Origin: an uncultured Cyclobacteriaceae bacterium
GTDB taxonomy: Bacteria; Bacteroidota; Bacteroidia; Cytophagales; Cyclobacteriaceae
Length of the DNA stretch: 64,000 nucleotides
NCBI GenBank assembly: GCA_905479015.1
Contig: CAJQKV010000017.1
Span: forward strand, 1-64,000
Direction: 5' to 3'
Shown: in pieces, positions 28,502 to 36,545 of the stretch
Numbering within the stretch: position 1 is the stretch's first letter
Layout of the letters: every line of letters starts with the position of its first letter
Made by a program: the position numbers and the translations under genes
Notes under the pieces: model-generated
Databases searched by the model: none
What the model was told of the DNA's origin: nothing
The model's input: the letters and a program-made list of their open reading frames with translations, nothing else

Positions 28502-29448
28502 TGGCCTTAGATCAAAAAATTTTGGTGGTGGACCAAATGCATGATTCGATTCATGAGGTATTTCGTCGTATTGGTTTTGAGTGTTCCTATCGCCCTGAGA
28601 TCACGCGAAAAGAAATGATACAAATATTGCCAGATTATGTTGGACTGATCATTAGGAGTAAGACCATCGTTGATCATGAATTGATCCTCAAAGCTAAAAA
28701 ATTGAGGTTTATAGGTAGGGCTGGGGCTGGAGTGGATAATATTGATGTGGACTTATTGGCTAAAAAAGGCATTACATTATTCAATTCGCCAGAAGGCAAT
28801 CGGGATGCGGTAGGTGAGCATGGAGTTGGGATGCTACTGATGTTGTTAAATAAATTGAGGTTAGCAGACAAAGAAGTGCGTTCTTATCAGTGGGATAGGG
28901 AATCTAATAGAGGCCATGAGTTGAAAAATAAAGTGGTAGGTATCTTTGGTTTTGGATTTATGGGGAGCGCTTTTGCGGAGAAATTACGTGGGTTTGATTG
29001 TGAGATAATAGCTTATGACAAGTATAAAAAAGGTTACACCTCAGATATAAATTATGTAAAAGAAGTTGATCTCACTGATTTTAAGCGAAGGACTGAGATC
29101 TTGAGTATTCACATCCCTTTGACGCATGAAACCTCTCATCTATTCGATTACGATTATTTGAGTTCTTTTAGAGATCTTAAATACATTATTAATATGGCCA
29201 GAGGCGAAGTATTGTCTTTAAAAGATCTAAATGCAATCATGTGCGAAGGAAACTTGAGTGGAGCGGCTTTGGATGTGTTGGAAAATGAAAAGTTGAATAC
29301 GTTGACCTCAGAACAGCAAAAGATCTATCAAAGTTTGTTTGATCACGAGCACACCATTTTTTCACCACACATAGCAGGATGGACTTATGAGTCTTACGAA
29401 AGAATCAATCATGTTTTGGCAAAAAAAATTTCTGAGCTGAAATTTTAA
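28501..29448 (+). CDS. D-2-hydroxyacid dehydrogenase (phosphoglycerate dehydrogenase-like)
   Basis: This is an NAD-dependent dehydrogenase of the D-2-hydroxyacid family. The nucleotide fold has GIFGFGFMGSAFA, the catalytic Arg is in MARGEVLS and the catalytic His in SPHIAGWTYES. The ALDVLENE segment is also present. The 315 residues lack the ACT domain of long SerA proteins, so it may be a short PGDH or another 2-ketoacid reductase. Its ATG shares a base with the mgtE stop, in the chain rsmA-mgtE-this gene. Confidence 0.88.
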   Translation: MALDQKILVVDQMHDSIHEVFRRIGFECSYRPEITRKEMIQILPDYVGLIIRSKTIVDHELILKAKKLRFIGRAGAGVDNIDVDLLAKKGITLFNSPEGNRDAVGEHGVGMLLMLLNKLRLADKEVRSYQWDRESNRGHELKNKVVGIFGFGFMGSAFAEKLRGFDCEIIAYDKYKKGYTSDINYVKEVDLTDFKRRTEILSIHIPLTHETSHLFDYDYLSSFRDLKYIINMARGEVLSLKDLNAIMCEGNLSGAALDVLENEKLNTLTSEQQKIYQSLFDHEHTIFSPHIAGWTYESYERINHVLAKKISELKF

Positions 29449-29468
29449 TTATAATGGCCGATTTTATT

Positions 29469-29476
29469 TATATTTG
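29469..29476 (+). promoter_or_regulatory. Bacteroidota-type -7 box upstream of greA
   Basis: TATATTTG matches TAnnTTTG exactly. Transcription would begin near 29482, giving a greA leader of about 75 nt that contains the terminator-like hairpin listed next. A -33 motif is not clear. Confidence 0.5.
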
Positions 29477-29501
29477 CTTTTTAATGCTAAAAGCACATTG
29501 A

Positions 29502-29526
29502 GGCGGTCCATGACCGTTCTTTTTTG
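29502..29526 (+). terminator. Terminator-like hairpin between the dehydrogenase gene and greA
   Basis: CGGTC/GACCG, a 5-bp stem (extendable by a G-U pair) closed by a CAT loop, is followed by TTCTTTTTT. It could end the rsmA-mgtE-dehydrogenase transcript, act in the greA leader, or both. An AT-rich 7-bp stem (TGCTTTT/AAAAGCA) lies just upstream at 29475-29495. Confidence 0.65.
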
Positions 29527-29558
29527 TTTAGGGTGTTTCTCAAAAACATTTTTTAAAT

Positions 29559-30032
29559 ATGTCAGTTAATTATTTCTCAAAAGACGGCCTGCAGAAGATC
29601 AAAGATGAATTAAAAGATCTTCAGACCAAAGGACGCGCCGATATGGCTAAGCAAATAGCGGAAGCTAGGGATAAAGGAGATTTGAGTGAAAATGCTGAAT
29701 ACGATGCTGCCAAAGATGCTCAAGGCCATCTTGAGCACAGGATCAAGCAATTGGAAGCCATCGTAGGAGATGCACGCGTACTGGATATCAATGCGGTTGA
29801 TACGTCCAAGGTAGGTGTTTTGAGTTTTGTGAGAATTAAGAATCTAAAAAACAACGCAGAAGTTAAATATCAATTGGTCGCGGAAGAAGAGGCCAATTTG
29901 GCATCGGGTAAAATTTCTGTTAAATCGCCCATTGGTAAAGGTTTATTAGGAAAAAAAGTAGGTGATTTGGCGGTAATGAATGTGCCGGCAGGAGAAATGA
30001 AATTTGAGATTTTAGAGATAAGTTACGACTGA
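29559..30032 (+). CDS. greA: Transcription elongation factor GreA
   Basis: GreA rescues backtracked RNA polymerase by stimulating cleavage of the transcript. The N-terminal coiled coil carries the acidic tip in DLSENAEYDAAKDAQG, followed by the FKBP-like C-domain ending GEMKFEILEISYD with the SPIGKGLLGKKVGD motif. The 157 residues are standard. A promoter-like box and a hairpin with a U-run lie between its ATG and the preceding gene. The HIT gene starts 1 nt after its stop, so the two form an operon. Confidence 0.98.
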   Translation: MSVNYFSKDGLQKIKDELKDLQTKGRADMAKQIAEARDKGDLSENAEYDAAKDAQGHLEHRIKQLEAIVGDARVLDINAVDTSKVGVLSFVRIKNLKNNAEVKYQLVAEEEANLASGKISVKSPIGKGLLGKKVGDLAVMNVPAGEMKFEILEISYD

Positions 30033-30033
30033 T

Positions 30034-30426
30034 ATGCCTTCTGTATTTTCTCAAATTGCAAGGCATGAAATCCCTGCTCACATCGTGGCTGAGGATGAAC
30101 AACATTTAGCCTTCTTAGACATCAGCCCATTGGTCATGGGGCATGTACTCGTGATTCCCAAAAAAGAAGTTGACTACATTTACGATTTAGAGGATGATGA
30201 AATAGGAGCACTCCACATCTTCGCAAAAAAAGTAGCCAAGTCACTGAAATTAGCCATTCCTTGCTTGCGCATTGGCATCAGCGTGATAGGCTTAGAAGTA
30301 CCCCATGCTCATATACATTTAATCCCTCTCAATTCGATGGAAGATATTAATTTCAGTAGGATGAAATTATCACCTTCCAATGAAGAATTAGAGGTAATTT
30401 CAAAGAAAATAATCGCGCAATCTTAG
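30034..30426 (+). CDS. HIT family hydrolase
   Basis: This small (130-residue) nucleotide-binding hydrolase of the histidine triad family carries the triad HAHIH in EVPHAHIHLIPL near residues 88-98, and the AFLDISPLVMGHVLVIPKKE region is typical. Family members hydrolyse nucleoside phosphoramidates or dinucleotides. It is coupled to greA by a one-base gap. Its stop interlocks with that of ruvC (TTAG). Confidence 0.95.
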   Translation: MPSVFSQIARHEIPAHIVAEDEQHLAFLDISPLVMGHVLVIPKKEVDYIYDLEDDEIGALHIFAKKVAKSLKLAIPCLRIGISVIGLEVPHAHIHLIPLNSMEDINFSRMKLSPSNEELEVISKKIIAQS

Positions 30427-30989
30427 GATTTAATTCTTTTGGGATTGTCACTTAAAAAAGCACCCCAACCTTGGGTCTTCTTCGTATGCGTATTGCCCTG
30501 AAAATGGTGACAAAGGGCAACGGCCAATGCATCAGTGGCATCTAACAGATAATCTGTTTTCTTAAATTTGAGCAAGTTTTGAATCATGGCCGCTACTTGT
30601 TCCTTAGAAGCATTACCATTTCCTGTTACCGATTGTTTTACCTTTTTGGGCGCATATTCATTGATAGGTATGCCGTGCGCCAGCGCAGCAGCCATCGCGA
30701 CCCCTTGGGCCCTACCTAATTTGAGCATTGATTGTACATTTTTACCGAAAAAAGGGGCTTCAAGAGCGACTTCATCAGGCATGAAGTCTTCGATAATTTG
30801 ATTGACCCGATCGTATATTTTTTTTAATTTTAATTCATGCCCAACATACTTTTTCAGATGAATGACACCAAATTGTAATAATTTAATTTCCTGCTTTTGA
30901 ACGACGATGACACCATATCCCATGACACTGGTCCCGGGATCTAATCCTAAAATAATTTTGCTTGCTACTATTTCATTTTCAATCGCCAT
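30423..30989 (-). CDS. ruvC: Crossover junction endodeoxyribonuclease RuvC
   Basis: RuvC cuts Holliday junctions in homologous recombination. Acidic active-site residues are visible in ILGLDPGTSVMGYG (Asp), in VALEAPFFGKN (Glu) and in DATDALAVALCH (Asp pair near the C-terminus). The QGVAMAAALAHGIP segment supports the call. The ATG at 30989 gives 188 residues with the LDPGT motif at the normal distance. Open frame upstream to 31079 would add 30 residues unlike the family, so I reject that start. Confidence 0.96.
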   Translation of the reverse strand: MAIENEIVASKIILGLDPGTSVMGYGVIVVQKQEIKLLQFGVIHLKKYVGHELKLKKIYDRVNQIIEDFMPDEVALEAPFFGKNVQSMLKLGRAQGVAMAAALAHGIPINEYAPKKVKQSVTGNGNASKEQVAAMIQNLLKFKKTDYLLDATDALAVALCHHFQGNTHTKKTQGWGAFLSDNPKRIKS

Positions 30990-31192
30990 GGCTACAAATA
31001 AAGGGGATCCTTGACAGATTAAAAAGTTCAATGGCGGACCTCTTGGGATTTTATTGAACTTGTTTCTTAAGGATTGCACATTTTTTTCAATTGGGATTGG
31101 ATATCGATATCAGAGGGCATTTGAATTTTATTTTTTGGTTTTGATGTTAAGCGATTACTTTTAAGTTTGCGACGACCTTTAACGATGACTGG

Positions 31193-31447
31193 ATGACAAA
31201 TACTCAATATGAAATAATAGATGCGCTCTATTTCGTGATTCCTTTTGATGAATTATTGGCGCAACTCGATTTGGACGAAGGGTCCTTGGTAGTTGAGCTT
31301 CATAAACTCCATCAGAAGGGTTGGATTAGGGTTTATGATGCCATTGATCAAGAACTTGAAAACCATGCTTTACGAGATGATAGGTTTACAAAATATCAAT
31401 TTCTTGCGAGCAAACAAGGATTAATTGCGCATAATTTTGATGGGTAA
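31193..31447 (+). CDS. Small protein of unknown function, helical
   Basis: This 84-residue soluble acidic protein is unrecognised by name. Its ELLAQLDLDEGSLVVELHKLHQKGWIRVYD middle reads like a winged-helix or RepB-type helix-turn-helix core, followed by ALRDDRFTKYQFLASKQGL. It may be a conserved Cytophagales protein. It lies divergent from ruvC and 47 nt before the deacetylase gene, so it is likely co-transcribed with that gene. Confidence 0.6.
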   Translation: MTNTQYEIIDALYFVIPFDELLAQLDLDEGSLVVELHKLHQKGWIRVYDAIDQELENHALRDDRFTKYQFLASKQGLIAHNFDG

Positions 31448-31494
31448 TGGCCGTTATGACAGGGTGAAGAAACGATGAAAAAACAGTATTTTTA

Positions 31495-32139
31495 GTGAGG
31501 GGCCATTTTTTTAATAAACCACCCAATTGGTTAAAATTCATAACCCCCGGGCTTACTTGGTTACTGCCCAACGATGATAAAATTATTTATTTGACTTTTG
31601 ATGATGGCCCCGTCGAAAAGGCAACACCCTATGTGCTGGATGTTTTAAACGATTTTAAGGCAAAAGCGAGTTTTTTTGTGGTTGGGGAAATGGCTGAAAA
31701 AAATACAGCATTATTGCAGCGCATGGCTGCTTCAGGTCATCTTATTGGGAACCATACTTACAAGCACCTCAATGGGTGGAAGACCCCTGCTCAGATTTAT
31801 TTGAAGGATGTACTTAAGTGTCAGCAATTCATTGATGCGATCGTGCCTGCATCTTCCATAAAATTATTTCGTCCTCCTTATGGTAGGCTGACTAAAACCC
31901 AAATGGGGATCCTTAAAAAGGAATATAAAATTATTCTTTGTGAAAAGATTTCTGGAGACTTCCAACCCAATTTGGATTTTCCAAGAGCATTACGTTTATT
32001 ATACGAGACTCAGACGGGAGATATTGTGCTTTTTCATGATAGTATTAAATGTTATCAAAATCTTGAGATTTTATTACCCAAATTTTTAGCCTTTTTTTCT
32101 GAGAGAGGGTATACATTTGAAACACTAAACATGGATTGA
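31495..32139 (+). CDS. Polysaccharide deacetylase family protein (CE4)
   Basis: This metal-dependent deacetylase acts on N-acetylated sugars, in envelope peptidoglycan or other glycans. The NodB-type domain has TFDDGP with the catalytic Asp pair, HTYKH with the zinc-binding histidines, RPPYGRLT and the final FHDSIK. No signal peptide is visible at the N-terminus, which fits a membrane-proximal or cytoplasmic enzyme. The start is GTG at 31495. It is followed 3 nt later by the TatD gene. Confidence 0.9.
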   Translation: MRGHFFNKPPNWLKFITPGLTWLLPNDDKIIYLTFDDGPVEKATPYVLDVLNDFKAKASFFVVGEMAEKNTALLQRMAASGHLIGNHTYKHLNGWKTPAQIYLKDVLKCQQFIDAIVPASSIKLFRPPYGRLTKTQMGILKKEYKIILCEKISGDFQPNLDFPRALRLLYETQTGDIVLFHDSIKCYQNLEILLPKFLAFFSERGYTFETLNMD

Positions 32140-32142
32140 ATC

Positions 32143-32910
32143 ATGCTGATAGAAACACATGCCCACCTCTATTCAAAAGACTTTGATGAAGATGTGAATC
32201 AAGTTATTCTTCGTGCCAAGGAAGCAGGAATTGAGAAAATACTCATGCCTAATATTGATAGCCAAAGTATTGAACCTATGCTTGGGCTTGAAACGGCTTA
32301 CCCTAATTTTTGTCTACCCATGATAGGATTACACCCTTGCTCGGTCACCAGCAATTATGAAGATGAATTAGCGAGGGTATCTTTTTGGTTAAAAAAACGA
32401 AAATTTATAGCGATTGGTGAAATAGGAACCGATTTATACTGGGACAAAACCTTTTGGCCAGAGCAGCAAAAAGCATTCCTTCAACAATGTCAATGGGCTT
32501 TAGATTATGATCTGCCCATTGCAATTCACAGTAGAGCTTCAATCGCGGAGACCATTGATTTAATTAGACCCTATGTTGTCAAGGGGCTCAAGGGTGTTTT
32601 TCATTGTTTTTCTGGCTCGATTGCCCAAGCGGCTGAAATTAAAAACTTAGGATTTTATTTGGGTATTGGAGGGGTTTTGACTTTTAAAAATGGAGGTTTA
32701 AATGAGTTAATGGCTGAGATAGGAATTGATCATGTTATTGTGGAGACAGACAGTCCTTATTTAGCGCCTAAACCTTTTCGAGGAAAGAGAAATGAGCCCG
32801 CCTACCTAACGCACATAGTTCGTGAGTTATCTTTATGCTTAGATATGAATATTTCTGAGATTTCTCAAATCACCAGTCAGCATGCTAAGACCTTATTTCG
32901 ATTAAAATGA
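32143..32910 (+). CDS. tatD: TatD family DNase
   Basis: This is a TIM-barrel metal-dependent hydrolase of the TatD family (DNase or proofreading exonuclease). The metal ligands lie in ETHAHLY at the N-terminus, IGEIGTD, HSRAS, HCFSGS and ETDSPYLAPKPFRGKRNEP. The 255 residues are the standard length. It lies between the deacetylase and asparaginase genes and overlaps the asparaginase ATG by 4 nt. Confidence 0.96.
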   Translation: MLIETHAHLYSKDFDEDVNQVILRAKEAGIEKILMPNIDSQSIEPMLGLETAYPNFCLPMIGLHPCSVTSNYEDELARVSFWLKKRKFIAIGEIGTDLYWDKTFWPEQQKAFLQQCQWALDYDLPIAIHSRASIAETIDLIRPYVVKGLKGVFHCFSGSIAQAAEIKNLGFYLGIGGVLTFKNGGLNELMAEIGIDHVIVETDSPYLAPKPFRGKRNEPAYLTHIVRELSLCLDMNISEISQITSQHAKTLFRLK

Positions 32911-33971
32911 ATTATAAAATCGTTAAAATCCGAACCAGCCATAATTTATCCGGACAGCGTTCCATACTTATTATATACACCGGAGGTACTATAGGTATGG
33001 TTCATGATGAATCTGGAAGTTTGGTGCCCTTTAACTTCATTAAAGTAATGGAGCGGATCCCTGAGTTATCTAAGATTGAAGTAGGATTGACGGTGATCTC
33101 TTTTCCAAAGCCTATTGATTCTTCCAATGTTAGCATCCGCGACTGGCAAGCTCTTGGATACATCATTTACGAGAATTATGATCAATATGATGGATTTGTT
33201 ATTCTCCATGGAACCGATACGATGGCTTATTCAGCGTCTGCCTTAAGCTTTATGCTTGAAGGATTGGCAAAGCCTGTTATTTTTACGGGAGCTCAAATAC
33301 CTATTGGAAATTTGAGATCAGATGCCCGCGAAAATTTAATTACGGCCATTGAAATTGCTGCGGATCAGCGAAATGGTACGCCCCTAATTAAAGAAGTTTG
33401 TATTTATTTTAATTTCGGGTTATTTCGGGGTAATAGGTCCCAAAAGATGAAGAGTAGCACTTTTGCTGCTTTTGAGTCTCAAAATTATCCACTACTTGCA
33501 GAATCTGGAATTGATATAAATTATAATGAGGCTGTTTTGGCAGCACCCAATGGCTTAGCCCCTCTTCGTTTGCATCAAGATTTAGATGACAATGTTGCCC
33601 TTTTAAAGATATTCCCAGGACTCAATGAAGCAGTGCTTGAAAGTATTTTAGGTAGTAAAAACCTCAAAGGACTGGTCATGGAAACCTTTGGATCTGGAAA
33701 TATACCGAACGAACCTTGGTTCATTGAATGCTTAAAAAAGGCAGTCGAAAACCAGATCATTATTTTGAATGTGAGTCAATGTAGCGGGGGCGAAGTAATT
33801 CATGGAAGATACGAAACCAGCAGAAAATTATCAGAAATTGGGATTATTAGTGGAGGAAATATTACTACCGAATCTGCCATTACCAAGTTAATGTTGTTGC
33901 TGGGGAGCAAGAAATCTCCAGAAATCATCAAGAATTTGCTTGTAAATCCTATGAATGGTGAAATGGATTGA
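32907..33971 (+). CDS. ansA: Type I (cytoplasmic) L-asparaginase
   Basis: This enzyme hydrolyses asparagine to aspartate and ammonia. The active-site threonines are in IYTGGTIGM (near residue 27) and in HGTDTMAYSASAL. The GNLRSDARENL segment and the C-terminal GGNITTESAITKLM fit the AnsA family. The 354 residues have no signal peptide, so it is cytoplasmic. Its ATG overlaps the tatD stop (ATGA), giving translational coupling. Confidence 0.95.
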   Translation: MNYKIVKIRTSHNLSGQRSILIIYTGGTIGMVHDESGSLVPFNFIKVMERIPELSKIEVGLTVISFPKPIDSSNVSIRDWQALGYIIYENYDQYDGFVILHGTDTMAYSASALSFMLEGLAKPVIFTGAQIPIGNLRSDARENLITAIEIAADQRNGTPLIKEVCIYFNFGLFRGNRSQKMKSSTFAAFESQNYPLLAESGIDINYNEAVLAAPNGLAPLRLHQDLDDNVALLKIFPGLNEAVLESILGSKNLKGLVMETFGSGNIPNEPWFIECLKKAVENQIIILNVSQCSGGEVIHGRYETSRKLSEIGIISGGNITTESAITKLMLLLGSKKSPEIIKNLLVNPMNGEMD

Positions 33972-34068
33972 TGAAAGGATAGATAAATAAATCTAAATTT
34001 GGATAAGGTGTTTTTTCTTGATTTATTTGTTGTCATATTTAGTATGTAAGAAGAAGTGGTATTCAAAA

Positions 34069-34155
34069 GGAGAGGTGGCCGAGTGGCTGAAGGCGCACGC
34101 TTGGAAAGCGTGTATATCCTTACGGGTATCGGGGGTTCGAATCCCTTCCTCTCCG
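34069..34155 (+). tRNA. tRNA-Ser (anticodon GGA)
   Basis: This is a class II tRNA of 87 nt. The acceptor stem GGAGAGG pairs with CCTCTCC, the anticodon stem is CACGC/GCGTG with loop TTGGAAA and anticodon GGA at 34103-34105, and the T arm contains GGTTCGAATCCC. A long variable arm and discriminator G fit Ser. CCA is not encoded. It lies about 60 nt before the ExbB-like gene. Confidence 0.98.
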
Positions 34156-34213
34156 CACTAAATATCTAAAAAAAAGGGAAAAATTAATTTTAACTGTGAC
34201 TATTCAATTGATT

Positions 34214-35050
34214 ATGAAAAAATTTTTAAGTTATTTTATTTTAGCTGGCTTACTAGCCACCGCGTCAATGACTGCTTATGCCCAAGACCAGATGGACACG
34301 AGTGAGATGGTAATATCCGAGGATACGCTATCCATGGCATCCCCTGATTCTGTGATGGAAGAAGAAATAGTTGAAGAGGTTGCGGTAATGGAAGAGGAAG
34401 TAGTAGAGGAAGAGGCAAGCTTTCATCAGGTGATCAAACAACAATTTATTGATGGAGGTCCAGAATTCATGGGCATCGTGTTGATATGTTTGATCTTAGG
34501 CTTGGCCATATCCATTGAGCGCATCATTCACTTGAATTTAGCAACTACAAATGTATCAAAGCTGCTTACCAATGTAGATGAAGCATTGAATTCAGGTGGG
34601 GTAGAAGCGGCCAAAGAAGTTTGTAGAAACACTAATGGGCCCGTGGCTTCCATTTTTGTTCAAGGCTTAATGAGAATGTCCGAAGGAGTTGAAATGGTTG
34701 AAAAATCAATCATAGCCTACGGTTCGGTCGAAATGGGAAAACTTGAAAAAGGAATGGTTTGGATTTCGTTATTTATTTCTTTGGCGCCTATGTTAGGATT
34801 TATGGGAACAGTGATAGGAATGATTGACGCATTTGATGCCATTGCAGCAGCCGGGGACGTATCTCCGTCGTTAGTTGCAGGAGGTATTAAAGTAGCGCTA
34901 TTGACGACCGTTGGAGGTTTGATAGTGGCCGTGATTCTACAGTTATTTTATAATTATTTAGTTTCAAAGGTTGATTCTTTAGTCAACAGCATGGAAGATG
35001 CTTCGATTACTTTAGTCGATATGTTGGTAAGACATAATGAAGGTAAGTAA
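34214..35050 (+). CDS. exbB: MotA/TolQ/ExbB proton channel family protein
   Basis: This is an inner-membrane proton-channel subunit that energises TonB- or Tol-type transport. The three conserved helices are visible: GIVLICLILGLAISIERIIH, then MVWISLFISLAPMLGFMGTV, then ALLTTVGGLIVAVILQLFYN. Unusual for the short ExbB type, it has an N-terminal signal-like sequence (MKKFLSYFILAGLLATASM) and a periplasmic glutamate-rich stretch (about residues 36-68). The ATG at 34214 is chosen over a GTG at 34196. It heads a four-gene operon ending at a terminator. Confidence 0.93.
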   Translation: MKKFLSYFILAGLLATASMTAYAQDQMDTSEMVISEDTLSMASPDSVMEEEIVEEVAVMEEEVVEEEASFHQVIKQQFIDGGPEFMGIVLICLILGLAISIERIIHLNLATTNVSKLLTNVDEALNSGGVEAAKEVCRNTNGPVASIFVQGLMRMSEGVEMVEKSIIAYGSVEMGKLEKGMVWISLFISLAPMLGFMGTVIGMIDAFDAIAAAGDVSPSLVAGGIKVALLTTVGGLIVAVILQLFYNYLVSKVDSLVNSMEDASITLVDMLVRHNEGK

Positions 35051-35069
35051 ACTGAAAAATTAAAAACAT

Positions 35070-35375
35070 ATGGATTTTATAGACATTGGATTAATAGGTA
35101 GCTACGTCTTAATAGGACTTTGTACCTTGGCCGCAGTTCTCATACCGCTTTACCAGTCATTTGGAGATCCCAAATCATTATTGAAGTCAGGAATCGGAGT
35201 TGGCATCATGATGATAGTATTTCTTTTTGGCTATTTCTTAGCCGATGGAAGTTCTGTTGGTGTGGATGAAACTACTTCTAAATTTGTGGGCGCGGGTATC
35301 ATTACTACCTATGCCTTCTTTTTTCTTGCTATTGCTGGGATCATTTATACAGAAGTATCTAAAATTTTTAGCTAA
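35070..35375 (+). CDS. Small membrane protein of the ExbB/ExbD cluster
   Basis: This 101-residue membrane protein has three hydrophobic segments (about residues 6-28, 43-60 and 72-95) and an acidic loop. Its position between the ExbB- and ExbD-like genes (19 nt and 1 nt spacing) suggests it is a part of the same energy-transducing complex. I believe a similar small protein occurs in this place in other Bacteroidota, but the function is not known. Confidence 0.75.
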   Translation: MDFIDIGLIGSYVLIGLCTLAAVLIPLYQSFGDPKSLLKSGIGVGIMMIVFLFGYFLADGSSVGVDETTSKFVGAGIITTYAFFFLAIAGIIYTEVSKIFS

Positions 35376-35376
35376 T

Positions 35377-36012
35377 ATGCCAAGAGGAAAGAAAAAACTT
35401 CCAGAGGTTAGCTCGGGTTCGATGGCAGACATTGCTTTTCTGCTCTTGATCTTCTTTTTGGTGACGACAACGATTGCCAATGACAAAGGGATTCTCTTGA
35501 GGTTACCACCTCCTCCAGATCCGTTACAGGAGCAATTAGATATAAAAATACCGGACCGGAATATTTTTACCATTTTGGCGAATTCAAAGGATCAATTACT
35601 TGTTGAAGGAGAACCTTTTGAAGGGAGTATGGACGATTTAAAAAATGACGTGAAGAAGTTCATTTTGAATTTTGGAAAGCCTACGCCTGATGGAATCGAA
35701 ATTTATAACAGTTTACCTCCTCAGATGAAAGCTTTTGTCAACGCTAACGGCAGGAATCCGGAGTCTTCGGATGATCCTACAAGTCTTAAGTCAATTGTTT
35801 CTTTTAAATCGGCTAGGGGTACCAGTTATGATCTCTATGTGGGGATTTTAGATGCGATGAATGCTGCTTATAATGAAGTGTATGCCTCTCGTGTCGGAAT
35901 CACAACTGAAGAGTGGTTGAGCCTTGATAGGAGTAATAGTATGCAGAAAGAGATGTACAATCGTGGTCGTAGTGGTATTCCAAGAGCCATATCCATTGCT
36001 GAACCAGATTAA
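35377..36012 (+). CDS. exbD: ExbD/TolR family protein (long)
   Basis: ExbD-type periplasmic partner of ExbB, 211 residues. It starts MPRGKKKLPEVSSGSMADIA, with the single membrane helix FLLLIFFLVTTT preceded by the conserved Asp (SMADIAFL) that carries protons. A long periplasmic domain follows, with an extra stretch around residues 90-170 compared with the neighbouring ExbD. I take the ATG at 35377, as the frame upstream of it belongs to the preceding gene. The intergenic gap is one base. Confidence 0.93.
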   Translation: MPRGKKKLPEVSSGSMADIAFLLLIFFLVTTTIANDKGILLRLPPPPDPLQEQLDIKIPDRNIFTILANSKDQLLVEGEPFEGSMDDLKNDVKKFILNFGKPTPDGIEIYNSLPPQMKAFVNANGRNPESSDDPTSLKSIVSFKSARGTSYDLYVGILDAMNAAYNEVYASRVGITTEEWLSLDRSNSMQKEMYNRGRSGIPRAISIAEPD

Positions 36013-36025
36013 AATCAGATAAGTT

Positions 36026-36490
36026 ATGCCAAAATTTAAGAAAAACTCAAAGACATCCGAGGATATTCCCACAGCTGCGTTGCCGGATATTATTTTTATG
36101 TTATTGTTCTTTTTTATGGTGACCACTGTTATGAGAGAGACAGATATTATGGTAAAGCAGAAAATTCCGCGTGCCACCCAGTTGACTAAAATAGAAAGAA
36201 AGTCGTTGGTTAGCTATATTTATGTTGGGGAACCCAAAAATGTCAGTCTTTACGGCTCAGAGCCAAAAATTCAAATTAATGACGTATTCATCACAGAGGA
36301 GGACATCATCGGTTTTGTGAACACTGAGAAAGATAAGCTTGACGAAGTTGAGCGAGATCAGATAACCATGTCTATGAAAGTAGACGTGGATGTTAAAATG
36401 GGAATCATATCAGACGTTCAGCAAGAATTAAGAAAGGCAAATGCACTCAAAATACTTTACAGTACGATAAAAAGAGTGGCTGAGAAATAA
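36026..36490 (+). CDS. exbD: ExbD/TolR family protein (short)
   Basis: This is the second ExbD-type subunit, 154 residues. It has a basic N-terminus, TAALPDIIFMLLFFFMVTTV with the conserved Asp in PDI, and a periplasmic domain ending LRKANALKILYSTIKRVAEK, which shows the usual alpha/beta layout. Two different ExbDs with one ExbB suggest a heteromeric complex, as known for other Bacteroidota and for ExbD1/ExbD2-type systems. It is the last gene of the operon, followed by a strong terminator. Confidence 0.93.
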   Translation: MPKFKKNSKTSEDIPTAALPDIIFMLLFFFMVTTVMRETDIMVKQKIPRATQLTKIERKSLVSYIYVGEPKNVSLYGSEPKIQINDVFITEEDIIGFVNTEKDKLDEVERDQITMSMKVDVDVKMGIISDVQQELRKANALKILYSTIKRVAEK

Positions 36491-36514
36491 GTTTAAATGC
36501 TTTCATAAGAAAAG

Positions 36515-36541
36515 GGCGCATAATCATATGTGCCTTTTTTT
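36515..36541 (+). terminator. Rho-independent terminator of the ExbB/ExbD operon
   Basis: A 7-bp stem GGCGCAT/ATGTGCC (one G-U pair) with an AATCAT loop is followed by a run of seven T. It lies 24 nt after the second exbD stop, between it and the convergent HNH gene. Confidence 0.9.
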
Positions 36542-36545
36542 ATGC

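Noticed and set aside
30990-31079. Upstream extension of ruvC
   Set aside because: The extra 30 residues do not resemble RuvC and the LDPGT motif is normally close to the N-terminus, so the ATG at 30989 is better.
35245-35376. Upstream extension of the first exbD frame
   Set aside because: It overlaps the 3' half of the preceding membrane-protein gene; the ATG at 35377 fits the ExbD N-terminus.
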